From an uncultured Clostridia bacterium (GTDB lineage: Bacteria; Bacillota; Clostridia; HGM11514), in NCBI GenBank assembly GCA_902478725.1, contig CABSMD010000010.1:1-29224 (forward strand): a stretch of DNA of 29,224 nucleotides, read 5' to 3'. A program made the position numbers and the translations under genes. This document shows, piece by piece, positions 1 to 7,150 of this stretch; the first letter of the stretch is position 1, and the number at the start of each line of letters is the position of its first letter. The notes under the pieces were generated by a model, which saw nothing but the letters and a program-made list of their open reading frames with translations, was not told where the DNA came from and did no database searches.

Positions 1-328
1 CCACCGAAACCACCATGCGCCGGGTTAAGTGGGCCATGTCGGCGCAGACACCGTCGTAGCTGTCGATATTGCCGGTGACCCAGCCGCCGCCGTGGAAAAA
101 AATCAGAATCGGGTGATTTGGCCCGTCCGGCGGGGCAAAGATGCGCACCGGAACCAGATGATCTCCACAGGGAATATCATGGTCCAAGACGCGGTAAAGA
201 TGCGGTTTGATGATGCGTTTGGAGGTCAAATTCACCAATTCCCGCTCCACTTTATAATTTTTTTTAATGTCTATATCCGGATAGGACAGCGCTTTGAGCG
301 CGGCCCGCATTGCTTTATTGATTGCCAT
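1..328 (-). CDS. alpha/beta hydrolase (esterase/lipase type), 5' part only
   Basis: The first 109 codons of a minus-strand gene read out of the left edge of the window. From an ATG at 328 the protein has a charged, probably helical N-terminus (about 60 residues), then a beta strand ILIFF followed by HGGGWVTGN. This is the HGGG(W) oxyanion-hole motif of the hormone-sensitive-lipase/acetyl-esterase branch of alpha/beta hydrolases. The catalytic Ser, Asp and His lie beyond the window. An AAGGGAG ribosome binding site sits about 8 nt before the ATG, which fixes the start. The next 180 bases to the tRNA promoter hold no gene. The likely role is hydrolysis of a carboxyl ester; the substrate cannot be predicted. 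The overlapping plus-strand frame (29-373) is a shadow. Confidence 0.85.
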   Translation of the reverse strand, partial: MAINKAMRAALKALSYPDIDIKKNYKVERELVNLTSKRIIKPHLYRVLDHDIPCGDHLVPVRIFAPPDGPNHPILIFFHGGGWVTGNIDSYDGVCADMAHLTRRMVVSV

Positions 329-464
329 GAAAGTTTCGCTCCCTTCTTGGTCTGTAACGGGAATGGAAAGTAACGTCATCATAGCATTTTTCTCATGGGA
401 TTTCCACCATTGTCTGTGAATAATACGTTTTTCAGAAAAGAAAGGGGATTTTATCGGGATATTC

Positions 465-493
465 TTGACTTTATCGCAGGGTTATGTTAAAAT
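465..493 (+). promoter_or_regulatory. sigma-A promoter for the tRNA-Ser pair
   Basis: TTGACT (465-470) and TAAAAT (488-493) are separated by 17 nt. Transcription would start near 500, about 10 nt before the first tRNA, which is usual for a stable-RNA promoter. Confidence 0.75.
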
Positions 494-509
494 AGTCTAC
501 GTCACGGAT

Positions 510-596
510 GGAGAGGTGTCCGAGCGGTTTAAGGAGCTGGTCTTGAAAACCAGTGACTCGAAAGAGCCGTGAGTTCGAATCTCACCCTCTCCGCCA
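510..596 (+). tRNA. tRNA-Ser(UGA)
   Basis: The acceptor arm GGAGAGG (510-516) pairs with CCTCTCC (586-592), followed by discriminator G593 and an encoded CCA (594-596). The anticodon loop CTTGAAA gives anticodon UGA, flanked by the stem CTGGT/ACCAG. A long variable arm (GTGACTCGAAAGAGCCGTG) and the T-loop GTTCGAATC identify a class II serine tRNA of 87 nt. It reads UCA/UCN codons. Confidence 0.97.
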
Positions 597-650
597 ATTC
601 TAACAATAACGTATATTTTCTTAAATGAATAGGTAAAACCGTAGGGCTAT

Positions 651-742
651 GGAGAAGTACTCAAGTAGGTCGAAGAGGCGCCCCTGCTAAGGGTGTAGGT
701 CGGGCAACCGGCGCGAGAGTTCGAATCTCTCCTTCTCCGCCA
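651..742 (+). tRNA. tRNA-Ser(GCU)
   Basis: The acceptor arm GGAGAAG (651-657) pairs with CTTCTCC (732-738), followed by G739 and an encoded CCA (740-742). The anticodon loop CTGCTAA gives anticodon GCU (reads AGC/AGU). A long variable arm and the T-loop GTTCGAATC support class II tRNA-Ser, 92 nt. It lies 54 nt after tRNA-Ser(UGA) without an intervening terminator, so both are probably cut from one precursor. Confidence 0.97.
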
Positions 743-744
743 TG

Positions 745-781
745 TCGCTGCAAGCTACATATCGTTTGCAGCGATTTTTTA
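745..781 (+). terminator. intrinsic terminator of the tRNA-Ser transcript
   Basis: The perfect 9-bp stem TCGCTGCAA (745-753) / TTGCAGCGA (766-774) is followed by a run of seven T. It begins 2 nt after the CCA end of tRNA-Ser(GCU). Confidence 0.9.
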
Positions 782-887
782 TCAAAAATCCCCCCAGCGC
801 TCATTTCGCTGCGGATCGTTTTTCGCAAAAATGTATTTGTCTTACCATTCTCCACCACAACTGATATCCCTATATACCATGAAAAAG

Positions 888-914
888 CCAAGGTACCGAA
901 CCTTGGTTTTTTTG
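888..914. terminator. second hairpin terminator, possibly bidirectional
   Basis: CCAAGGT (888-894) pairs with ACCTTGG (900-906) around a 5-nt loop. A T run follows on the plus strand and an A run precedes it, so it could stop transcription from either side. It is either a back-up for the tRNA unit or a boundary. Nothing else is visible in the roughly 230-nt gap 782-1014. Confidence 0.65.
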
Positions 915-1014
915 TATATTCAAATGCTTCCTTCAAGCAAAGGAGAGAAATAAAACAGAAACATGGCACGCCAATCTATGCTTTTTTGGCATGGGTACAT
1001 ATGTAATATAAGTA

Positions 1015-1044
1015 TTGGACATTTTAGGGCCGAGTGACTATAAT
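1015..1044 (+). promoter_or_regulatory. sigma-A promoter of the flavodoxin/DUF362/ADH cluster
   Basis: TTGGAC (1015-1020) and TATAAT (1039-1044) are 18 nt apart. Transcription would begin near 1051, only about 16 nt before the ATG at 1067. That excludes the in-frame GTG at 1034 as the start. Confidence 0.65.
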
Positions 1045-1066
1045 GATAATGAAAGAGGTGAGTGGA

Positions 1067-2077
1067 ATGAAAAAAAGTTTATCGGCCTTATTGATTTTAG
1101 CATTGCTTACCATGGTGGAAACCGGATGTACGGCAGAACCGTCAAACACAAGTGTCGCCGTGCTGACGGTGTCAATGCAGATCGGCAACCCAATTATGAC
1201 GGTAAATGGTATGGAAAAAGAAATTGACCCTGGAATCGGGACGGCGCCGGTGATCCAAAACGGGCGCACCCTGCTACCTGTCCGCGCGGTCATGGAGGAG
1301 TTAGGCGGCGCTGTGGCGTGGGATGAGGAAACCCAAACGGTGGTACTCGCAATGGACAAAAATGTTATCCTTCTGACCATCGACAGCCCTACCGCCTATC
1401 TCAATGAGGAGATAGTTATGCTCGACACACCGCCAGTGGTCATGAATGGCCGCACGATGCTCCCCATACGTTTTATAGCTGAGAACTTTGGTATTGAAGT
1501 GGGATGGGACGAAAGCACATCAACCGTCACGCTGACGAAAGAAGGCAGGGAGGCGGAGCAACAGTCCGGTCAGGCCATATCCGATGAAGAGGAGCGTACA
1601 CTCGTGGTATATTTTTCTCGTTCCGGCAATACACAGACCCTTGCGGAAACAATACACCAAACGACGGGCGGCGATTTGGTGAGAATTACGCCGGTCAATC
1701 CATATCCGGAGGATTATAACGAGTGCTTAAGCCAGGCGCGGGAGGAGCAGGATAGCGGTTACAAACCGGAGATCACAGTAGAGCTTGCCAGTCTGGAATC
1801 ATATGATACCATTATTCTTGGATATCCAATCTGGTTCGGAACTCTTCCGCCGCCGGTGGTTACATTTTTGAACTCTTACGACTTTTCCGACAAAACGATT
1901 ATGCCGTTTTGCACAAGCGGGTCGAGTGGGATTGGCGGGAGTCTGGCGGAAATCCGGCAGCTTTGTCCGGACAGTACGGTGACAGATGGATTTCGGGGTT
2001 CAGACGCTACAAAAACCAATGAAATTCAGACATGGCTGGATGAAAACGGCTTTTCGGCAACAGATGACGCAAGATAA
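1067..2077 (+). CDS. exported stalk-domain/flavodoxin fusion protein (probable lipoprotein)
   Basis: 336 residues. A hydrophobic leader (MKKSLSALLILALLTM) ends in ETGC with Cys21. This could be a lipobox, although Glu at -3 is atypical. Residues about 37-157 carry two copies of the copper-amine-oxidase-N 'stalk' pattern (NGRTLLPVR... and NGRTMLPIRF...), a domain common in secreted clostridial proteins. Residues about 178-330 are a flavodoxin-4 type fold: beta strand LVVYFS, then SRSGNTQT as the FMN phosphate loop, then ILGYPIWFGTLPPPV as the second flavin loop. The start was chosen because AGAGGTG (1054-1060) lies before ATG 1067 and the promoter overlaps any earlier start. First gene of a four-gene cluster, 18 nt before the next. 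FMN binding and export are predictions; a flavodoxin placed outside the membrane is unusual. Confidence 0.88.
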   Translation: MKKSLSALLILALLTMVETGCTAEPSNTSVAVLTVSMQIGNPIMTVNGMEKEIDPGIGTAPVIQNGRTLLPVRAVMEELGGAVAWDEETQTVVLAMDKNVILLTIDSPTAYLNEEIVMLDTPPVVMNGRTMLPIRFIAENFGIEVGWDESTSTVTLTKEGREAEQQSGQAISDEEERTLVVYFSRSGNTQTLAETIHQTTGGDLVRITPVNPYPEDYNECLSQAREEQDSGYKPEITVELASLESYDTIILGYPIWFGTLPPPVVTFLNSYDFSDKTIMPFCTSGSSGIGGSLAEIRQLCPDSTVTDGFRGSDATKTNEIQTWLDENGFSATDDAR

Positions 2078-2095
2078 AAAAGGAGGGTGGTAAAA

Positions 2096-3991
2096 ATGAA
2101 AAAACGATTATGGTCCACCCTGTGCATTGCTCTGCTGTTGGCGGCAACAATGGTATTGCCCGCATCCGGCAGAGAAGAAGGTGTTTTTCCACGCCATGAG
2201 CCATACGGTACAGGCGTAGGCTTGATGCCGGGCCGGGTTGTATGGGCGCATGAACCACAGGCCGTAGAATGGGACGGCAGCGGCTATTGGTGGGAGACAG
2301 AACATTTTGATGAAGATGTCATACAGTCTATGGTAAACCAATCCGTTGCAACACTTGCCAACCAGGCTACGGCAAAAAACGGCTGGAACGCGCTCTTTAC
2401 CGCCCATAATCAAAGCCGGGGAAAATCGGGCGGCTACGCGGCGGGGGAAAAAATTGCGATCAAGGCAAACATCAATGGTTCCGCTGTCAATGGCGACGAC
2501 ACCTCCGGAGAAACGCAAATGAGCTACACCAATCCGGTACTTTTAAAAACGCTGCTGGTTTCTTTGGTCGAAGAGGGGGGCGTCGCCCCCTCCGATATTA
2601 CAGTCTATGATGTATCCCGCCTGTTTCCCGACTATATGGTACAGATGTGTACGGAGGGAATCCTGCAAGGGATCCGTTTTATCAATAGGAATAACGGCAC
2701 GGCGGATGAAGCTGCGCCGATTAACTGGTCATACACCTTCAGCGGTGCGGTCAACTATCTGCCAACCTGCGTCATCGAGGCGGAGTATGTCATCAACCTT
2801 GCAAACCTGAAAGGACACAGCTACGGCATCACCCTTTGCGGCAAAAACCATTTCGGTTCCTTTCTCAACGGAAATACCATGCGCCCGCCGGAGGGGGCAA
2901 ACCTGCATCAGTTCCTGACAAGGAACGAAATGGGTATCTACAGTCCGCTGGTTGACCTGATGGCAAATGAAAAACTGGGCGGGAAGACGGTGTTGTATCT
3001 GCTTGACGCCCTGATCTGCGCCCCGTCGGAGGGCGCCTCGATCACAGGGGATAACGCCAGATGGCAGCAGTCGCCTTTTAACGGTGACTATACCGCCAGT
3101 GTATTTCTGTCGCAGGATCCGGTGGCGATCGACTCGGTGGGTGCTGATTTTTTGATTCATGAGCCCGCGGTTACAAGCCGTAACGGGACGCTTAAAGACA
3201 ACCCCAATGTGGAAAACTATCTGCATGAGGCGGGGCTTGTCGCCGATGCGCCGTCCGGCACGGTTTATACAAATGGCGCAGGTGTGGGAGTAACCAACCT
3301 TGGCGTACATGAGCATTGGAATAACCAGGCGGATAAGCAATACAGCCGTAATCTCGGCAGGGAGGAGGGCATTGAGCTTGTACCGGCACAGCCGCAGGCA
3401 CAGGCCGGGGTGTCATTTGAAAACAATATCGTCACCGTCACGAACGCTCCGGCGGGAAGCACTCTGATCACGGCGGCTTACAGGGGCAATACCCTGTCAG
3501 GGGTGAAGCTTTACCGGGGCAGCGGCACAATTACCGCGGATTTGACAGAGCTTACAGACTCTTCCAATAAGGTAAAGGCGTTTTTGTGGGACATGTCGAC
3601 GCTCAGACCACTGGCTCTGCCCATGGAAAGAGATACGGCAGGACAAACGAACAAAATGACGTTGCATATCAACGGCCGCAGCTTTACCGCGACGTTATAT
3701 GACAACGAGGCCGCGCACGCGTTTGGCACTATGCTTCCCATGACGCTCGAAATGGATGAATTAAACGGGAACGAAAAGTACCATTTTTTGTCCGAGGAAC
3801 TTCCAACAGCCAGCGAACAGCCCGGTGAGATTCGTGCGGGCGACATTATGTTATATGGTTCGGATTGTGTGGTTCTGTTTTACAAAACCTTTTCTTCCTC
3901 CTACAGCTACACAAAAATCGGGCGGCTCGACGATGTTGCCGGCCTGCAGGAGGCGGTTGGCAGCGCGGGCGTCACGGTACAATTTGAATAG
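2096..3991 (+). CDS. exported DUF362 protein with C-terminal cyclophilin-like domain
   Basis: 631 residues from ATG 2096, which has AGGAGGG at 2081-2087; a GTG at 2087 overlaps that site and is rejected. The N-terminus is a Sec signal peptide (MKKRLWSTLCIALLLAATMVLPASG). The body resembles DUF362 proteins: IAIKANINGS, a central VINLANLKGH, and CGKNHFGSF, then a late QDPVAIDSVGADFL motif. DUF362 members are often linked with iron-sulfur proteins, but no CxxCxxC ferredoxin motif is present here. Residues about 520-631 (KMTLHINGRSF...LPMTLEM...GDIMLYGSD...IGRLDD) match the cyclophilin-like fold seen in small bacterial proteins, often encoded next to flavodoxins. That fits the flavodoxin gene just upstream. 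The enzymatic activity is unknown. Confidence 0.82.
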   Translation: MKKRLWSTLCIALLLAATMVLPASGREEGVFPRHEPYGTGVGLMPGRVVWAHEPQAVEWDGSGYWWETEHFDEDVIQSMVNQSVATLANQATAKNGWNALFTAHNQSRGKSGGYAAGEKIAIKANINGSAVNGDDTSGETQMSYTNPVLLKTLLVSLVEEGGVAPSDITVYDVSRLFPDYMVQMCTEGILQGIRFINRNNGTADEAAPINWSYTFSGAVNYLPTCVIEAEYVINLANLKGHSYGITLCGKNHFGSFLNGNTMRPPEGANLHQFLTRNEMGIYSPLVDLMANEKLGGKTVLYLLDALICAPSEGASITGDNARWQQSPFNGDYTASVFLSQDPVAIDSVGADFLIHEPAVTSRNGTLKDNPNVENYLHEAGLVADAPSGTVYTNGAGVGVTNLGVHEHWNNQADKQYSRNLGREEGIELVPAQPQAQAGVSFENNIVTVTNAPAGSTLITAAYRGNTLSGVKLYRGSGTITADLTELTDSSNKVKAFLWDMSTLRPLALPMERDTAGQTNKMTLHINGRSFTATLYDNEAAHAFGTMLPMTLEMDELNGNEKYHFLSEELPTASEQPGEIRAGDIMLYGSDCVVLFYKTFSSSYSYTKIGRLDDVAGLQEAVGSAGVTVQFE

Positions 3992-4003
3992 GAGATGGGA
4001 ACA

Positions 4004-4564
4004 ATGGATATCTTTGAACGGGATTTGGTGGGGGAAGCGGTCTCCATTTACGATCCTGAATTTTATAAAATTAAAAATGTGATTGAGGAAGCACAAAAAA
4101 TTCTGGCGCAGCTCAACCTGTCCTACCACGATAAAACTGAGGTGCGGCAAATCTTTTCACGGCTGACCGGCAGGACGGTAGACGATACCTTTGAGCTGCT
4201 TCCCCCGTTTTACACGGATTTTGGAAAAAACATTCAAGTCGGCAGGCATGTGTTCATCAACCAGAACTGTACCTTTATGGACCGGGGCGGCATTACGCTG
4301 GAAGACCATGTTTTGATCGCGCCGCGGGTCAATCTGATAACGACAAACCATGTCATCGACCCAAAAAGCAGGCGCGATGTAGAGTCAAGACCGATCTACA
4401 TCTGCAAAAACGCCTGGATCGGCGCGGGTGCGACCATCATGCCCGGCGTGACGGTTGGTGAAAATGCGGTCATTGCCGCGGGCGCCGTCGTGACCAGGGA
4501 TATCCCGCCCAATACCATTGCGGCTGGGGTTGCGGCAAAAGTAATAAAAAGCATTCAAAAATGA
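4004..4564 (+). CDS. hexapeptide-repeat acyltransferase (maltose/galactoside O-acetyltransferase-like)
   Basis: 186 residues. ATG 4004 is preferred over ATG 3995 because AGGAG (3990-3994) directly abuts 3995 but sits 9 nt before 4004. The N-terminal helical part (to about residue 50) resembles the Mac domain of maltose/galactoside acetyltransferases. After it come left-handed beta-helix repeats: FTDFGKNIQVG, FINQNCTFMDRGGITLED, LIAPRVNLITTNH, then WIGAGATIMPGVTVGENAVIAAGAVVTRDIP. The His of TTNH is at the position of the catalytic His in the family. The expected reaction is acetyl-CoA-dependent O-acetylation of a sugar or small alcohol. The stop codon overlaps the segment that forms the Shine-Dalgarno site of the next gene, suggesting coupled translation. 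The physiological acceptor is unknown. Confidence 0.88.
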   Translation: MDIFERDLVGEAVSIYDPEFYKIKNVIEEAQKILAQLNLSYHDKTEVRQIFSRLTGRTVDDTFELLPPFYTDFGKNIQVGRHVFINQNCTFMDRGGITLEDHVLIAPRVNLITTNHVIDPKSRRDVESRPIYICKNAWIGAGATIMPGVTVGENAVIAAGAVVTRDIPPNTIAAGVAAKVIKSIQK

Positions 4565-4578
4565 GAGGAGAATATAAC

Positions 4579-5751
4579 ATGAGTTTTAAAATGTATGTAC
4601 CAACAAGAATCCTTTTCGGAAACGGCCAGTTAAACAATCTGAATATTGAGGAATTGCCCGGGAAAAAAGCGTTGATCGTAATCTCAAACGGAAGATCGAC
4701 GCGGGAAAACGGCTATCTGGCCAGGGTGGAAGAACAACTCCGGCTCGCTGACACCGCGTTTGCCGTGTTTGATCAAATCAACGCCAATCCAACCAAAACC
4801 GTTGTGATGGAGGGCGCGGCCGCAGCGCGGGAGGCGGGCTGTGATTTTGTCGTTGCCTTAGGCGGCGGCAGCGTGATGGACGCGGCCAAGGCGATCGCGG
4901 CCATGGCGACAAACGACGGCGACCTGTGGGATTATATCAGCGGCGGAACAGGCAAGGCCCAAGAGCTTAGGGCCAGGCCGTTGCCTGTTGTCTGTATCAC
5001 GACAACGGCAGGCACGGGAAGCGAGGTCGACCAGTGGGGCGTCATTACCAACGAGGAAACAAATGAAAAGATCGGGTTTGGCGGGTATGATTCGCTGTTT
5101 CCCGCCATTGCGGTGGTTGACCCGGAGCTGATGAAATCCGTACCGCCCAAATTTACGGCATACCAGGGATTTGACGCATTGTTCCATTCCACGGAGAGCT
5201 ACATTTCTTCCTACGCAAGTATGATGAGCGATATGTACGCGCTGACCGCAATCGAAAACGTGGGCCAATACCTCGCCCGTGCGGTGCGGGACGGCGGCGA
5301 CATGGAGGCGCGCGAGCATGTGGCGTTTGCGAATACACTATCGGGTGTGGTGATGACCGTGAGCGTTACCACGGCCGAACATTCCATGGAACACGCGATG
5401 TCGGCGTATCACCCAGACCTGCCCCACGGCGCGGGACTGATTATGATTTCCAGGGCGTTTTATGAATTCTTTATTAAAAAGCACGCCTGTGACGAACGGT
5501 TTATCTATATGGCCAAGGCCCTGGGCATGCAAGAAGCCTCCCGGCCGGAGGATTTCATTACAATGCTCCTATCCCTGCAAAAGGAATGCGGCGTGGCGGA
5601 TTTGAAGATGTCCGATTATGGCATTACGCCCGATGAATTTGACACACTGGCCAAAAACGCCCGTGAAACGATGGGCGGTTTATTCAGCGCAAATCCTTGT
5701 GAGATGACGCATGAGGACTGTGTCAGGATTTTTGAAGAGTCTTATCGATAA
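4579..5751 (+). CDS. iron-containing (group III) alcohol dehydrogenase
   Basis: 390 residues from ATG 4579; AGAGGAG at 4564-4570 gives an 8-nt spacer, whereas ATG 4561 has no site. The NAD(P)-binding GGGS is at residues 95-98 (VVALGGGSVMDAAK). The Fe-ADH signature TTTAGTGSEV is at 141-150. Probable metal ligands are Asp199 and His203 (GFDALFHSTES), then His268 or His272 and His283 (EHSMEHAMSAYHPDLPHG). The overall pattern resembles butanol dehydrogenase/YqhD-like and lactaldehyde-reductase-like enzymes, so reversible reduction of an aldehyde or ketone is expected. Fourth gene of the cluster that begins with the flavodoxin. No clear terminator follows at once; the next strong one is at 6191-6238. 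The substrate cannot be read from the sequence. Confidence 0.92.
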   Translation: MSFKMYVPTRILFGNGQLNNLNIEELPGKKALIVISNGRSTRENGYLARVEEQLRLADTAFAVFDQINANPTKTVVMEGAAAAREAGCDFVVALGGGSVMDAAKAIAAMATNDGDLWDYISGGTGKAQELRARPLPVVCITTTAGTGSEVDQWGVITNEETNEKIGFGGYDSLFPAIAVVDPELMKSVPPKFTAYQGFDALFHSTESYISSYASMMSDMYALTAIENVGQYLARAVRDGGDMEAREHVAFANTLSGVVMTVSVTTAEHSMEHAMSAYHPDLPHGAGLIMISRAFYEFFIKKHACDERFIYMAKALGMQEASRPEDFITMLLSLQKECGVADLKMSDYGITPDEFDTLAKNARETMGGLFSANPCEMTHEDCVRIFEESYR

Positions 5752-5804
5752 ATCAGAAAAATACCCCCCGATTTTTATTGGCCATGGAACGGGATGCAGG
5801 AGAA

Positions 5805-5868
5805 ACCCGCTGTTCGGTATTGCACTGCCCGACGGGAAAGCGTCGGGGATTGACGGGGGACAGCGGGT
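5805..5868 (+). other. structured non-coding segment after the Fe-ADH gene
   Basis: In the 240-nt gap 5752-5991, ACCCGCTGT (5805-5813) pairs perfectly with ACAGCGGGT (5860-5868). Inside it, CCCGACG (5828-5834) pairs with CGTCGGG (5841-5847) around the loop GGAAAG. A perfect palindrome TTTTGTACAAAA follows at 5907-5918. The fold may be an RNA element, a transcript 3' end or a relic. It does not match the core of any riboswitch I can recall. Whether it belongs to the ADH transcript or to the small ORF downstream is unclear. Confidence 0.45.
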
Positions 5869-5991
5869 GGATCCGTCACTCGGAGGGAAGCAGTTTTATT
5901 TGCTTGTTTTGTACAAAAAACCACGATAAGCTACAAGACGGAAAAGTGCAGCCTATGGTATAACAGCAAGGTAAAATAGGGGGGATAAGAT

Positions 5992-6165
5992 ATGAGTTGT
6001 TCTCAAAAGGATCGGCTGGTTTTACAGGAGCTTCGCCGCGCGGCCACGGCCGCACAGCAAAACGGATTGGCGCTGGAGATCCTATTAAAGGATTTGTCTA
6101 CTGTGAAGCACCAACCGCAGCGACTGACACGCTGGAATAAAATTGCGGCGGGACTTTTTTGTTAA
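5992..6165 (+). CDS. possible 57-residue small protein, unknown function
   Basis: ATG 5992 follows a strong AGGGGGG site (5978-5984) with a 7-nt spacer, and the frame runs 57 codons to TAA. A canonical terminator begins 25 nt later (6191). The predicted product is basic and rich in Leu, Ala and Gln (LVLQELRRAATAAQQNG), probably mostly helical, with no clear membrane segment or signal peptide. It has one Cys near the start and one at the very C-terminus. I do not recognise a family. The good ribosome binding site and the dedicated terminator are the only support; no strong promoter is visible just upstream. Confidence 0.5.
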   Translation: MSCSQKDRLVLQELRRAATAAQQNGLALEILLKDLSTVKHQPQRLTRWNKIAAGLFC

Positions 6166-6190
6166 TGAATGAGGAAATATATTTTAAGAA

Positions 6191-6238
6191 CCTGCCACAC
6201 ATGACAGTACACTCATGTGTGGCAGGTTTTTGTTTTTT
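6191..6238 (+). terminator. strong intrinsic terminator
   Basis: The 14-bp perfect stem CCTGCCACACATGA (6191-6204) / TCATGTGTGGCAGG (6213-6226) has an 8-nt loop and is followed by TTTTTGTTTTTT. It closes the transcription unit upstream of the fructose operon. Confidence 0.93.
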
Positions 6239-6300
6239 ACAAATGTAATTTTAATTAGTAAAATGTACCAACCTAATTCAGTCATAATTGTGCACGATTT

Positions 6301-6329
6301 TGATTAAAAATGATTGACATTGATTGATT
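6301..6329 (+). promoter_or_regulatory. phased TGATT repeats, candidate operator of the DeoR-type regulator
   Basis: TGATT occurs at 6301, 6311 and 6321, exactly 10 bp apart, and again at 6325, covering the -35 element. DeoR-family repressors often bind short direct repeats next to their own promoter. The assignment is inferred from position and spacing. Confidence 0.5.
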
Positions 6330-6342
6330 GTGGGCGTATAAT
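6314..6342 (+). promoter_or_regulatory. consensus sigma-A promoter of the fructose operon
   Basis: TTGACA (6314-6319) and TATAAT (6337-6342) are both perfect matches, with a 17-nt spacer. The start would be near 6349, about 17 nt before the regulator ATG. A promoter this strong implies tight repression when fructose is absent. Confidence 0.9.
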
Positions 6343-6365
6343 GCAGATAAAGGATGTGATTACCA

Positions 6366-7118
6366 ATGCTTACCGAAGAAAGATATTCTAAAATCCTCAA
6401 AATAGTCAATACTAATAAAAGTGCGTCGGTCAAACAGCTCACCGAAGCGCTGCAAACATCAGAATCCACCGTTCGGCGCGACCTGACATCGCTGCACGCA
6501 ATGGGGAAGCTAAAAAAGGTGCACGGTGGCGCGACGGCGCTTGAAACTGTTTTTTCCGAGCAGGAGCCGGAGATTTCACAGAAATACAGCCTGCATACGC
6601 AGGCAAAGGAACGGATTGCACGGTTTGCTGCCACGCTCATTCGGGCAAACGATTTTGTTTTTTTGGACGCGGGTTCGACAACAGAACGAATGGCGGACTC
6701 TATTACCGAAGAACACGCGGTTTACGTGACCAACGGAGTTCCGCTGGCCGCTAAGCTCGCACGGCGTGGATTCACGGTTTATGTGCCGCCGGGCCGGTTA
6801 AAAGCGCGTACCGACGCGATCATTGGCAGCGAGACGGTGGAATTTTTGAAGCGGTATCAGTTCACCCATGGCTTTTTTGGAACAAACGGGATTTCATTGG
6901 AGGATGGGTATACGACGCCGGACATTGACGAGGCACGCACCAAAACAAAGGCGTTGACCCGTTGCCGCAAGTCTTATATTTTGGCGGATAACTCCAAATT
7001 CGGTCAAATATCCCCAGTCACCTTCGCGGATTTGGACGAAGCCGTGATTGTTACCGATGAGCTTATGGATAGACAGTATCAATCGGTTACGCGGGTGATC
7101 GAGGTTGACCGGCTATAA
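6366..7118 (+). CDS. fruR: DeoR-family repressor of the fructose operon
   Basis: 250 residues, the usual length of DeoR-type sugar regulators. The N-terminal winged helix-turn-helix spans about residues 3-58 (RYSKILKIVNTNKSASVKQL, then SESTVRRDLTSLHAMGKLKKVHGGA). The C-terminal sugar-phosphate sensor follows the DeoR pattern: VFLDAGSTTERMADSI, VTNGVPLAAKLA, FGTNGISLEDGYTTPDIDEA, and YILADNSKFGQISPVTFADL. It is the first gene of the fruR-fruK-fruA arrangement common in Bacillota. The inducer is expected to be fructose-1-phosphate by analogy with that group. The Shine-Dalgarno AAAGGA is about 12 nt from the ATG, somewhat far, so translation may be modest. The name rests on context plus family. 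Confidence 0.9.
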   Translation: MLTEERYSKILKIVNTNKSASVKQLTEALQTSESTVRRDLTSLHAMGKLKKVHGGATALETVFSEQEPEISQKYSLHTQAKERIARFAATLIRANDFVFLDAGSTTERMADSITEEHAVYVTNGVPLAAKLARRGFTVYVPPGRLKARTDAIIGSETVEFLKRYQFTHGFFGTNGISLEDGYTTPDIDEARTKTKALTRCRKSYILADNSKFGQISPVTFADLDEAVIVTDELMDRQYQSVTRVIEVDRL

Positions 7119-7150
7119 CAGGTACTTTGTATCGGAAGGGAAGTGATTCA

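Noticed and set aside
661..969. 102-codon minus-strand frame across tRNA-Ser(GCU)
   Set aside because: Its C-terminal part is the antisense translation of the tRNA gene and the rest covers its terminator; this is a well-known false protein in databases. No ribosome site.
5805..5868. Riboswitch (cobalamin or similar)
   Set aside because: A short CAGGAGA occurs at 5797-5803 and CCCGC follows, but the order and the remaining core elements of a cobalamin riboswitch are missing, and no cobalamin-related gene follows.
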